This document shows, one piece after another, positions 39,131 to 49,071 of a stretch of DNA of 64,000 bases. The notes under the pieces were generated by a model. The model was not told where the DNA came from, searched no databases, and saw only the letters and a program-made list of their open reading frames with translations. Each line of letters starts with the position of its first letter. The first letter of the stretch is position 1. Source of the stretch: Helcobacillus massiliensis. Lineage in GTDB: Bacteria > Actinomycetota > Actinomycetes > Actinomycetales > Dermabacteraceae. Location: NCBI RefSeq assembly GCF_014191425.1, contig NZ_JACHWP010000002.1:223687-287686 (forward strand), written 5' to 3'. The position numbers and the translations under genes were made by a program.

Positions 39131-39626
39131 GGGCCGCGACCCATTCCTGGGTGCCGTCGTCGAAGTGCTGCTCCTTCCAGATCGGAAGCCGCGCCTTCAC
39201 CACGTCGACGAGCACGTCGCACGCCTCGAACGCGCGCTTGCGATGCGGGGCGGCGACGGCGCAGGCGAGCGCGCAGTCGCCGATGCTGAGGGGGCCGTAG
39301 CGGTGCGCCGCCGCGATGATGACGTCCGGGAACCGCCCGGTGACGTCCGCCAGCACCTCGTCCATCACCTGCTGGGCCGACGGGTGCGCCGTGTAGGCCA
39401 GGCGCTGAACCCCGCGGCCCTCGTCGTGGTTGCGGACCACGCCGTCGAACGTGACCACGGCGCCGCAGCGCTCATCCGCGACGAGCCGCGCCATCTCCTG
39501 CACGCTCACGGCCTCCTCGGTGACGAGGGCGAGGCGCATGCGGTGCTCAACGGGTCCGAGGCTGGGGTCGCGCGGATCCTGCGGCCGGACCATGTCCTCG
39601 GGCAGCACGGAGGAGTCGCTGCTCAT
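39123..39626 (-). CDS. moaE: Molybdopterin synthase catalytic subunit (MoaE)
   Basis: With MoaD it inserts two sulfurs into precursor Z (cyclic pyranopterin) to form molybdopterin. Features are AVVTFDGVVRNHDEGRGVQRLAYTAHPSAQ, VIIAAAHRYGPLSIGDCALACAVAAPHRKRAFEACD, and the active-site KARLPIWKEQHFDDGTQEWV with the key lysines. 167 residues, with a short N-terminal extension. Fourth gene of moeA-moaC-mog-moaE, joined to mog by an ATGA overlap (39623-39626). A frameshifted gene overlaps its 3' end. Confidence 0.94.
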   Translation of the reverse strand: MSSDSSVLPEDMVRPQDPRDPSLGPVEHRMRLALVTEEAVSVQEMARLVADERCGAVVTFDGVVRNHDEGRGVQRLAYTAHPSAQQVMDEVLADVTGRFPDVIIAAAHRYGPLSIGDCALACAVAAPHRKRAFEACDVLVDVVKARLPIWKEQHFDDGTQEWVAALG

Positions 39627-40108
39627 TCGTGGCCGCCTCCGTCGCGCTGCTCCATCAGGTGGGCGAGCATCGGCTCCAGCACCACCATGCCGTCGCGCAC
39701 GCCCCCGCGGGAACCGGGCAGGTTGACGATGAGGGTGCGGCCGTTGAGGCCGGCCAGACCGCGGCTGATGGCAGCGAGCGGCGTGTTATCCAGGCCGCGG
39801 TGGCGGATCGCTTCGGGGATGCCGGGCAGCTGCCGCTCCAGGTAGGGGGCGGTCTGCTCCGGGGTGACGTCGCTGGGGCTGATGCCGGTGCCGCCGGAGG
39901 TGATGATGACGTCGGCGCCGGCCTGCAGGGCGCGGCCGATCTGCTCGCCGACCTCGGGGCCGTCGGGCACGATGACGCGCTCGGGCACCGTCCAGCCGAG
40001 GGCGGTGAGCCAGTCGGTGAGGATGGGGCCGGTGCGGTCCTCGTAGGTGCCGTCGGCGGCGCGGGTGGAGGCGATGATGACCTGCGCGGTGAAGGGGTGG
40101 TCGGTCAT
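39623..40108 (-). CDS. mog: MogA/MoaB-type molybdopterin adenylyltransferase
   Basis: Activates molybdopterin by adenylation before metal insertion by MoeA. The 161 residues show the MoCF_biosynth fold: AQVIIASTRAADGTYEDRTGPILTDWLTALG, then ADVIITSGGTGISPSDVTPEQTAPYLERQLPGIPEAIR with the TSGGTG loop, and LIVNLPGSRGGVRDGMVVLEPMLAHLMEQ. Whether it is MogA or MoaB cannot be settled by eye. An AGGAGA site lies about 13 bases upstream. It overlaps moaC upstream and moaE downstream by four bases each, so all are translated together. Confidence 0.92.
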   Translation of the reverse strand: MTDHPFTAQVIIASTRAADGTYEDRTGPILTDWLTALGWTVPERVIVPDGPEVGEQIGRALQAGADVIITSGGTGISPSDVTPEQTAPYLERQLPGIPEAIRHRGLDNTPLAAISRGLAGLNGRTLIVNLPGSRGGVRDGMVVLEPMLAHLMEQRDGGGHE

Positions 40109-40656
40109 GGTCGGGGGGTCTCCTCGTTCTCGGGGGTGCGGGACCAGTCGCCGCTCTTGCCGCCGGATTTGGCGAGGACGCGGGTCTGCTGGATCACGGC
40201 GAGGTGGTCCACGGCTTTGATCATGTCGAACAGGGTGACGGCGGCGATGCTGGCGGCGGTCAGCGCCTCCATCTCGACCCCGGTGCGGCCGGTGGTGCGC
40301 ACCTGCGCGGTGACGGTGATCGCGTCGGTGCCGGTGGGCGCGAAGTCCACGCTGACCTTCGTGATCGGCAGCGGGTGGCACAGGGGCACGAGCTCACTGG
40401 TCCGCTTCGCCGCCATGATCCCCGCAACGCGGGCCACGCTCAGCGCCTCCCCCTTCGGGAGGTCACCGGTCATGATCTTCTCGATGACGTCGGCGCGGGT
40501 GACGAGAGTGGCTTCAGCGGTCGCTTCGCGGGTGGTGACGGACTTGTCGGTGACGTCGACCATGTGGCTGGATCCGTCGGCCCGCACGTGCGAGAGGCCG
40601 CCGGCGCCCGCGGCGGGGTCGCCGGCTGCGCGGGTGTCACTGTTGTCGCTGGTCAT
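40105..40656 (-). CDS. moaC: Cyclic pyranopterin monophosphate synthase (MoaC)
   Basis: Converts the MoaA product to cyclic pyranopterin monophosphate. The 183 residues contain SHMVDVTDKSVTTREATAEATL, KRTSELVPLCHPLPITKVSVDF, TTGRTGVEMEALTAASIAAVTLFDMIKAVDH and the closing KSGGKSGDW, all catalytic or substrate-binding segments of MoaC. A 28-residue Gly/Ala-rich N-terminal extension is unusual but harmless. It is preceded by moeA and followed by mog, with ATGA overlaps on both sides. Confidence 0.96.
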   Translation of the reverse strand: MTSDNSDTRAAGDPAAGAGGLSHVRADGSSHMVDVTDKSVTTREATAEATLVTRADVIEKIMTGDLPKGEALSVARVAGIMAAKRTSELVPLCHPLPITKVSVDFAPTGTDAITVTAQVRTTGRTGVEMEALTAASIAAVTLFDMIKAVDHLAVIQQTRVLAKSGGKSGDWSRTPENEETPRP

Positions 40657-41984
40657 GTCAGCACCATCACCTCGAAGGAGTCGCGGTCGTGGATCGTGGT
40701 CGTGTCCGCTGGGATGATCACCAGGGCATCGGCGAGGGCGAGGGCGCCCAGCAGGTGGGATCCGGGCCCGCCGACGAGCCGGACGGTCGAATCGGTCTGG
40801 ATGCGGCCGCGGCGGATCTGGGTGCGTCCCGGCGGGGAGGCCTCATCCTCTCCGGTCTGGGTGCGCACCTCCAAACACACACGCGGCCGGGCGGACGCGC
40901 CGACGGCCTGACGCACGAACATCTCCAGGCTGACCAGCGCGGAGACGGGGTTGCCGGGCAGTGCGATCCACGCGACCTCCTCCCCGCTGGAGCGGGTGAA
41001 CACGCCGAGCCCCTGCGGGCCGCCGGGCTGCATGGCGACGGTGTGGAACGCCAGCCGCAGCGGGGAGCCCTCCAATCGGGCGGCCTGCCGGATCGGCTCC
41101 ACAGCGCCGGCGCTGACGCCGCCGGAGGAGACGATCAGCTGCGCGCCGGTCTCCCGCAGCGCCATGGTGACGGTGTCGATCAGGGCGCGCGGGTCGTCGC
41201 CCACGCGCACGCAGCGGACAGCGTCCACCCCCATCTCGCGCAGTGCCGTGACGAGGGCGGGGCCGTTGGCGTCGCGCACCTGCCCGGCGCCCTCCCCCAG
41301 TTCGGCGCCGGTGGAGACGACAACGGCGCGCAGGCGCTCGGTCACCTCCACGCTCTGCAGGCCGACGGAGGCCAGGTGTCCGATGAGCCGCGGCGTCAGC
41401 ACCGTGCCGGCACGGGCGGCGACATCCCCCGCTTCCGTGTCGGAGCCGGCCCGGCGGATGAAGCGGCCGACCTCTCGGTGCTGCGGGCCGAGGGTGATCG
41501 TGATGGCCTCGGCGCCGATGCCGCTGGCGTCGCCGGTGCGGTGGTCGTTGAGGCCTCCGTCGGCTCCCGTGTCCTCGGGGCGGAGTGCGGCGATCTGCGC
41601 GAATCGGCCGAGGTCCGTCTCCTCCACGGGGACGATCGCGTCGCACCCCTCGGGGGTCGCGGCGCCGGTCATGATGGCGCGCGCCGTGTGGGGTTCGAGC
41701 ACTCCGGGGTCATGGCCGGCGGCAATGATCGGGCCGAGCTTAAGGGAGATCCGGTCGCCGTCGGCTGTGGAGCGGGTGCTGTCGGTGGAGATCGCGAAGC
41801 CGTCCATGGCGGAGTTGTCCCGCGCGGGGATCGCGATGGGTGAACGCACATCGGCGGCGAGGCGGCGACCGGTCGCATCCAGGAGGTCGACCGTCTCCAC
41901 CGGGGCCAGATCGGGCGGGGCGATGCGGGCGATGAGGTCGCGCACCGCCTGCTGATGCTCATCGATCCGAGTGGGGGCGGACAT
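40653..41984 (-). CDS. moeA: Molybdopterin molybdenumtransferase (MoeA), first copy
   Basis: Inserts molybdate into adenylated molybdopterin. The 443 residues follow the MoeA pattern: ARDNSAMDGFAI (here IPARDNSAMDGFAISTDS), IMTGAATPEGCDAIVPVEETD, RRAGSDTEAGDVAARAGTVLTPRLIGHLASVG, VVVSTGAELGEGAGQVRDANGPALVTALREMG, LIVSSGGVSAGAVEPIRQ and WIALPGNPVSALVSLEMFV. GAGGAGG precedes the ATG by 6 bases. First gene of the moeA-moaC-mog-moaE operon, divergent from moaA. A second MoeA lies at 51829-53127. Confidence 0.95.
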   Translation of the reverse strand: MSAPTRIDEHQQAVRDLIARIAPPDLAPVETVDLLDATGRRLAADVRSPIAIPARDNSAMDGFAISTDSTRSTADGDRISLKLGPIIAAGHDPGVLEPHTARAIMTGAATPEGCDAIVPVEETDLGRFAQIAALRPEDTGADGGLNDHRTGDASGIGAEAITITLGPQHREVGRFIRRAGSDTEAGDVAARAGTVLTPRLIGHLASVGLQSVEVTERLRAVVVSTGAELGEGAGQVRDANGPALVTALREMGVDAVRCVRVGDDPRALIDTVTMALRETGAQLIVSSGGVSAGAVEPIRQAARLEGSPLRLAFHTVAMQPGGPQGLGVFTRSSGEEVAWIALPGNPVSALVSLEMFVRQAVGASARPRVCLEVRTQTGEDEASPPGRTQIRRGRIQTDSTVRLVGGPGSHLLGALALADALVIIPADTTTIHDRDSFEVMVLT

Positions 41985-42022
41985 CGTGACCTCCTCGTGG
42001 TGTGAGCCGGGATGACCGTCCC

Positions 42023-42056
42023 TTCAGGTTATCGCGGACCACCAGTAGGCTGGTGG
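42023..42056 (+). promoter_or_regulatory. moaA promoter with a palindrome over the -10 box
   Basis: TTCAGG (42023-42028), a 17-base spacer and TAGGCT (42046-42051) make a promoter for moaA. CCACCAG (42039-42045) and CTGGTGG (42050-42056) form a 7-bp inverted repeat around and into the -10 box, with TAGG as its centre. It could be an operator for a Mo-responsive or other regulator; symmetry alone is the evidence. Confidence 0.5.
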
Positions 42057-42108
42057 GACCTCGGGGCCCGACGCGCTCCGAGCCGATCGAGAAGAGGTGA
42101 ATGCGCTG

Positions 42109-43206
42109 ATGGCAGTCTCCCTCGGCATGCCGAGGCCGCGATCGGTGGATCCGACCACCACGGACCTCTCCACTGATGGCCGCCCGAACGTCCCGGGGCT
42201 CATCGACCGATTCGGCCGCACCGCGAACGACCTCCGGGTCTCCCTCACCGACTTCTGCAATCTCCGCTGCACCTACTGCATGCCGGAGATGGGCATGGAG
42301 TTCCTGAAGAAGAACCAGCTGATGAGCGTGGATGAGATCGTGCGACTCGTCCGCATCGGCGTGGAGCACCTCGGCGTGGACCAGGTGCGCTTCACCGGCG
42401 GAGAGCCGCTCACCCGCCCCGATCTCGCGGAGATCATCGCGGGGGTCGCCGCGCTCGAGCCGCGCCCCAACATTGCGCTGACCACCAACGCCATCGGTCT
42501 GGACATCCGCGCCCAGGAGCTGGTGGATGCGGGCCTGGACCGCATCAACGTGTCCCTGGACTCCGTGGTCTCCGAGACGTTCGAGGCGATGAGCCGCCGC
42601 CCCCTGCTGCACCGCGTCCTGGCGGGGCTGGAGGGCGCGCAGGCTGCGGGCCTGGACCCGATCAAGGTGAACGCCGTCCTGCAGCCCGGTGTGAACGACC
42701 ATGAAGCGCCGGACCTGCTGCAGTGGTGCCTGGACCGCGGCTTCGAACTGCGGATCATCGAGTACATGCCGATCGACGGCGGCAAGGCCTGGAACCGCAC
42801 GTCCATGATCACTGCGGCCGATGTGCACGCGATCCTCTCAGGCCGCTTCCTGCTGACCCCGACTGCTGAACCGCGCGGCAGCGCCCCCGCGGAGACCTTC
42901 CAGGTGCGCCTGCGCGAGGCGGGCCCGGACTCCGAGGTGCTCGGCACCGTCGGTGTGATCGCCTCGGTCACGCAGCCGTTCTGCGCCGCCTGCACCCGCA
43001 CGCGGCTCACGGCCGAGGGCCGGGTGCGCACCTGCCTGTTCTCCCATGAGGAGACGGACCTGCTGGATCTCATGCGCGGCGGCGGCAGCGATGAGGACAT
43101 CGCTGACCGGTGGCGGGCCGCCCAGTGGGGCAAGCAGGCCGGTCACGGAATGAACCGGCCCGACTTCGTGCAGCCCGACCGCCCCATGTCCGCAATCGGA
43201 GGATGA
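42109..43206 (+). CDS. moaA: GTP 3',8-cyclase (MoaA), radical SAM
   Basis: Radical SAM enzyme that turns GTP into 3',8-cyclo-7,8-dihydro-GTP, the first step of molybdenum cofactor synthesis. The N-terminal cluster is SLTDFCNLRCTYCMPEMGM (C-x3-C-x2-C), QVRFTGGEPLTRPDL is the SAM-binding GGE strand, and the C-terminal cluster is TQPFCAACTRTRLTAEGRVRTCLF. It ends SAIGG, the Gly-Gly tail needed for activity. About 365 residues. The ATG at 42109 follows GAAGAGG at a long spacing; GTG at 42097 is an alternative. The stop overlaps the moaD start (ATGA). Confidence 0.96.
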   Translation: MAVSLGMPRPRSVDPTTTDLSTDGRPNVPGLIDRFGRTANDLRVSLTDFCNLRCTYCMPEMGMEFLKKNQLMSVDEIVRLVRIGVEHLGVDQVRFTGGEPLTRPDLAEIIAGVAALEPRPNIALTTNAIGLDIRAQELVDAGLDRINVSLDSVVSETFEAMSRRPLLHRVLAGLEGAQAAGLDPIKVNAVLQPGVNDHEAPDLLQWCLDRGFELRIIEYMPIDGGKAWNRTSMITAADVHAILSGRFLLTPTAEPRGSAPAETFQVRLREAGPDSEVLGTVGVIASVTQPFCAACTRTRLTAEGRVRTCLFSHEETDLLDLMRGGGSDEDIADRWRAAQWGKQAGHGMNRPDFVQPDRPMSAIGG

Positions 43207-43463
43207 GAATGTCTGAGAATCCGTCGGTCGATGTCCGCTTCTTCGCCGGCGCCGCCCACGCCTTCGGCACGCAGCAGCGCACCGTGCAGGCCGACACGTT
43301 CGGTGCTCTGCTGGCGGCGCTGCGCTCGGATGCGAGCGAGGATGCGCGCACGGTTCTGTCGCGCAGCAGCTTTCTGCTGAACTCCGCCGCCTGCTCGGAT
43401 GAGTCGGCGGCGCTGAGCGCCGGTGACCGGGTGGACGTTCTGCCCCCGTTCGCCGGCGGCTGA
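43203..43463 (+). CDS. moaD: Molybdopterin synthase sulfur carrier subunit (MoaD)
   Basis: A ubiquitin-fold carrier of 86 residues that supplies sulfur to MoaE as a C-terminal thiocarboxylate. It has VDVRFFAGAAHAFGTQQRTV, TFGALLAALRS, and the terminal GDRVDVLPPFAGG with the required double glycine. Its ATG shares an ATGA overlap with the moaA stop (43203-43206); another in-frame ATG lies two codons on. Its stop abuts the stop of the convergent moeZ-like gene with no space, so the two transcripts must overlap. Confidence 0.9.
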   Translation: MRMSENPSVDVRFFAGAAHAFGTQQRTVQADTFGALLAALRSDASEDARTVLSRSSFLLNSAACSDESAALSAGDRVDVLPPFAGG

Positions 43464-44672
43464 TCAGCTGGCGCCGGCCGCGTAGCCGCCGGCCATGTCC
43501 GCAACCTCGATGCCGAGCTGGGCGAGCTGCGCCTGCGTCTTCGCGCTGCGGCCGCCGGCCTGGCAGTGGATGATCGCGCCGCTGAGCTCCCGCGGATCCG
43601 AGAAGGGGCCGACGGGTGCCCCCTCGCCTGTGCGCGCGAACTCCAGCAGTCGTCCCATCGGAATGTGGATCGAGCCGGGCAGCATCCCGCCGGCGACCTC
43701 ATCCGCCTCGCGGATGTCGATGAGAGTGCGCTCCCCCGCCGCCGCTGCGGCCAGGGCCTCCTGAGGGGTGAGGATCTCTGCGTGCATGGTTCCGTCGGCC
43801 TCCTTGGTGGTCGGTTCGGTGAGGTTCGGTGCGGTCGTGGTGCCGCGCTCCACGGGGGCGAAGCCGCAGGTGAGGGCCAGGTCCTCGACCTCGGTGACGG
43901 CCTCGCGGCCAAGGGTGCGGCGCAGCGGCAGGTAGTCCCATTCGCCGCGCAGCGCATCGAAGATGCCGACGCGCCCGAGCAGCGGCTCACCCACGCCGCT
44001 GAGGACCTTGACCGCTTCCATGGCCATGGACGTGCCGATCACGCCGACCACGGTGCCGATGACCCCCGCTTCGGAGCAGGAGGGGATCTCTCCCGGTTTC
44101 GGAGGATTCGGGTGCATATCGCGGTAGGTTATGCCGCGGCCTGAATCGCTATAGAACACCGACAGCTGTCCGTGGAACCCCAGGATCGACCCCCATACGA
44201 GGGGGATGTTGAGGATTTCGCAGGCGTCGGAGACGAGGTAGCGGGTGGGGAAGTTGTCGGTGCCGTCGAGCACCAGGTGATGGCCGGCGAGTTGGTCGAG
44301 GACGGTGTCCGCGCGCAGGGAGTCCGGCACGGCCGTGATCTCCACCGCGGAGTTCAGGGCAGAAACCGCGCGCACTGCCGATTCCACCTTCGGGCGCCCG
44401 ACCGATTGTTCGGTGTGGAGGATCTGCCGCTGCAGGTTGGACTCGTCCACCGCGTCCGGGTCGAACACCGTGATCCGGCCGACCCCGGCGGCCGCGAGGT
44501 ACTGCAGGATCGGAGATCCGAGCCCTCCGACACCCACCACCGCGACCCGCGCCCCGAGGAGCCGGCTCTGTCCGGGCTCACCGAACTCGGGCAGCAGGAG
44601 GTGACGGGAGTAGCGCCGCGCCTCCTGGGCACTGAGGGGTTCGGGTCGGCGAGGAGCGGGGTCTGCATTCAT
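43464..44672 (-). CDS. moeZ: MoeB/ThiF-like adenylyltransferase with rhodanese domain (MoeZ-type)
   Basis: Activates the MoaD C-terminus by adenylation and transfers sulfur to it. The N-terminal domain (about 1-260) has YSRHLLLPEFGEPGQSRLLGARVAVVGVGGLGSPILQYLAAAGVG, the ATP site DPDAVDESNLQRQILH, DGTDNFPTRYLVSDAC and GEIPSCSEAGVIG with the catalytic Cys. The rhodanese domain (about 295-402) has LIDIREADEVAGGMLPGSIHIPMGRL and IIHCQAGGRSAKTQ with its Cys. The fusion is the actinobacterial MoeZ form and may also serve other sulfur carriers. The ATG at 44672 was chosen for the AGGA 8 bases upstream. Confidence 0.92.
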   Translation of the reverse strand: MNADPAPRRPEPLSAQEARRYSRHLLLPEFGEPGQSRLLGARVAVVGVGGLGSPILQYLAAAGVGRITVFDPDAVDESNLQRQILHTEQSVGRPKVESAVRAVSALNSAVEITAVPDSLRADTVLDQLAGHHLVLDGTDNFPTRYLVSDACEILNIPLVWGSILGFHGQLSVFYSDSGRGITYRDMHPNPPKPGEIPSCSEAGVIGTVVGVIGTSMAMEAVKVLSGVGEPLLGRVGIFDALRGEWDYLPLRRTLGREAVTEVEDLALTCGFAPVERGTTTAPNLTEPTTKEADGTMHAEILTPQEALAAAAAGERTLIDIREADEVAGGMLPGSIHIPMGRLLEFARTGEGAPVGPFSDPRELSGAIIHCQAGGRSAKTQAQLAQLGIEVADMAGGYAAGAS

Positions 44673-44765
44673 ATTCATCATCCTGCCACCGGATGACGAA
44701 CGGGCAAATGTAACAAGTCGGTAACGCCCGTGATCTAGGCAACGAGTGCCCCCTCTCACATGAGG

Positions 44766-44816
44766 TAAGGTTCATCGAGAGCTGGCCCACAGTCCCCGTC
44801 TTTCAGCGATGAAAGA
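44766..44816 (+). promoter_or_regulatory. Upstream region of the peptide importer operon
   Basis: The gap 44673-44926 between divergent genes holds no clear gene of its own. TAAGGT (44766-44771) is a possible -10 box for the importer. A small hairpin, TCTTTCA-GCGA-TGAAAGA (44799-44816), lies in what would be the leader. On the minus strand TACATT (44707-44712) could be the -10 of the moeZ-like gene. None of these is certain. Confidence 0.4.
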
Positions 44817-44926
44817 GCAGGTCAACTCACCTTCGCCGCCACCGGCGCACCCCACGCACCATGGCCGGCCGGATCCGACGCCGAACGCCCGCTGACCCAG
44901 CGGACGCTGACCCGAGAGGAGCATGC

Positions 44927-45001
44927 ATGTCCTGCACAGCCCAGCCCCTCCCGGCGGCATCGAAGACGTCCCCTACTGTCCGAATCGGAGACCTTCCGTG
45001 A
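44927..45001 (+). CDS. Possible 24-codon leader ORF upstream of the peptide ABC importer
   Basis: ATG at 44927 has GAGAGGAG at good spacing and opens a 24-codon frame (MSCTAQPLP, ending VRIGDLP). Its TGA (44999-45001) overlaps the GTG start of the first permease (44998-45000), so ribosomes finishing it could restart on the permease. A neighbouring ATG at 44923 is in the permease frame but would add a Pro-rich stretch atypical for that family. It may be a translational leader; it may equally be chance. Confidence 0.4.
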   Translation: MSCTAQPLPAASKTSPTVRIGDLP

Positions 45002-45987
45002 TCAAATACCTCCTCAGGAGGCTCGTCAATTACCTGATCCTCACGGTGATTGCGACCCTCTTCGCGTACATCGCGGCCTCGTCGTTCTTCTTCCCTCGGC
45101 GGAAGTACCTGACGTCCAGCGAGCCGATCCCCGAAGCATCGGTGGACGCGATCCTCGACCGCGTCAACATGAACGACAAGACCCCCGTGCTGGAGCGCAC
45201 CTGGCGGTGGATCACCGACGTGTTCACCAAGCCGTGGATCCAGAAGCTCAACGAGGACCTCAACGGCGACTGGGTCATGCATCAGCTCGGCCTGCGCGCC
45301 GGCGTCTCCCTGCAGCTGCTGTTCGCCGGTGTCCTCATCGGGGCGATCCTCGGCGTCACCCTCGGCGTGTGGGGCGCGGTCCGCCAGTACAAGGCGAGCG
45401 ATCAGATCGTCTCCTACGCCTCGTTCGTGCTGATCTCCACCCCGACCTTCGTGCTCGGTCTGCTGCTGATGGTGCTCACCACCTGGCTGAACAACTCCCT
45501 CGGCTTCCAGCTGATCCGCTTCACCGGCGCCTACACACCCGGGGTCGAGGACGGACTGCCGAAGCTGCTGGACCGGTTGAACCACATGATCCTGCCGACC
45601 ATCGTGCTGATCCTGTTCTCCGCCGCCGGCTACTCCCGCTACATGCGGTCGGTCATGCTCGACGTCCTCGGCTCGGACTTCATCCGCACCGCGCGTGCGA
45701 AGGGCGCCACCCGCAACCACGCCCTCATCAAGCACGGCGTGCGCGTGGCACTGATCCCGATGTCCACCTACTTCGCCTACGCCTTCGGCACCCTGGTGGC
45801 CGGCTCGGCGTTCCTGGAGATCATCTTCTCCTGGGCCGGCATGGGCCAGTACGGCATCAACGCGGTGCAGGTCTCCGACGTCAACGCCCTCACCGGCAAC
45901 GTGTGCTTCACCGCCGTCATCATCCTGTTCTCTTCCATGCTGTCGGAGATCCTCTACGCAGCGCTCGACCCGAGAGTGAGGGTCTGA
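44998..45987 (+). CDS. Peptide-type ABC transporter permease (DppB/OppB-like)
   Basis: A 329-residue inner-membrane permease of the dipeptide/oligopeptide/nickel family. It opens VIKYLLRRLVNYLILTVIATLFAYIAAS, the usual first helix. The extracellular loop after it is long (about 40-110). The family core GVSLQLLFAGVLIGAILGVTLGVWGAV and the EAA loop GSDFIRTARAKGATRNHALIKHGVRVALIPMSTY, which contacts the ATPase, are clear. About six helices. It is followed after three bases by the second permease. Substrate is inferred as peptides from the family, not proven. Confidence 0.9.
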   Translation: MIKYLLRRLVNYLILTVIATLFAYIAASSFFFPRRKYLTSSEPIPEASVDAILDRVNMNDKTPVLERTWRWITDVFTKPWIQKLNEDLNGDWVMHQLGLRAGVSLQLLFAGVLIGAILGVTLGVWGAVRQYKASDQIVSYASFVLISTPTFVLGLLLMVLTTWLNNSLGFQLIRFTGAYTPGVEDGLPKLLDRLNHMILPTIVLILFSAAGYSRYMRSVMLDVLGSDFIRTARAKGATRNHALIKHGVRVALIPMSTYFAYAFGTLVAGSAFLEIIFSWAGMGQYGINAVQVSDVNALTGNVCFTAVIILFSSMLSEILYAALDPRVRV

Positions 45988-45990
45988 CCC

Positions 45991-46948
45991 ATGTCAACGA
46001 ACAACCCCGCACCTCCTGCAGACACCGCCCCGGACCTCCCCCAGGACCTGGAGCCCACCGCACCCCTCTCGGATGAGGCGACCGACAAGAAGCGCGAGCG
46101 CCCGATCTCCCGCTCGCAGCTGGTCTGGCGCCGCCTCAAGCGCAAGCCGAACTTCTGGATCGGCGGCGTCGTGATCGCCGGCATCGCCCTGTTCGCTGCG
46201 TTCGGCGGCATGATCAACGTGTACGAGCTCAATGAGCAGGACATCTACAACTTCAACTCCCCGCCCTCCAGCCAGCACTGGTTCGGCACCGATTCGATCG
46301 GCGTGGACCTGTACGTCTCGCTCGTGCACGCCCTGCGCAAGTCCCTGCTGATCGGCTTCCTCGCGGCCCCGCTGGCCACCCTCATCGCCGCGTTCTTCGG
46401 CTCGCTCGCCGGCTACCTCGGCGGCTGGGTTGAGATGCTGATGAACTGGCTCGTGAACCTGCTGCTCGTGCTGCCGGTGTTCTACGTCCTGATGATCGTC
46501 TCGCCGATGCTCGCCTCGCAGTCCTGGCTGATCCTCGTGGTCGCGATCGGCGCGTTCGGCTGGATGATCATGGCGCAGATCGTGAAGAACCAGACCAAGT
46601 CGCTGAAGGACCGCGAGTACGTCAAGGCCGCGCGCTACATGGGCGTGGGCACGTTCACCATCCTGCACCGCCACATCATCCCGAACGTGGCGTCCCTGCT
46701 GATCGTGGACGCCGCCATCGGCGTCAGCGGCGCCGTCCTCTCCGAGACTGCCCTGTCCTTCTTCGGCCTCGGCATCCAGCCGCCTGACATCTCCCTCGGC
46801 GTGCTCATCGCCCAGGGCCAGAACGCGGCCATCACGCGCCCGTGGCTGTTCCTGTTCCCCGCCGCTTTCCTCGTCGCCCTGCTGACCGCCGTGAACCTCG
46901 TCGGCGATGCGCTGCGCGACGCCATCGACCCCACCAGTGAGGTGAACC

Positions 46949-46956
<8 letters not shown>
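45991..46956 (+). CDS. Peptide-type ABC transporter permease (DppC/OppC-like)
   Basis: A 321-residue permease partner. A 45-residue polar N-terminus, then SQLVWRRLKRKPNFWIGGVVIAGIALFAAFGGMI (the OppC N-terminal segment), and the core SLLIGFLAAPLATLIAAFFGSLAGYLGGWVEMLMNW. The EAA loop is VKAARYMGVGTFTILHRHIIPNV, and ETALSFFGLGIQPPDISLGVLIAQGQN is the classic OppC C-terminal signature. It begins 3 bases after the first permease and overlaps the ATPase gene by 8 bases, so all belong to one operon. Confidence 0.92.
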
Positions 46957-49048
<2,092 letters not shown>

Positions 49049-49071
49049 CGTTCTAAGGAAGAGAGAACACC

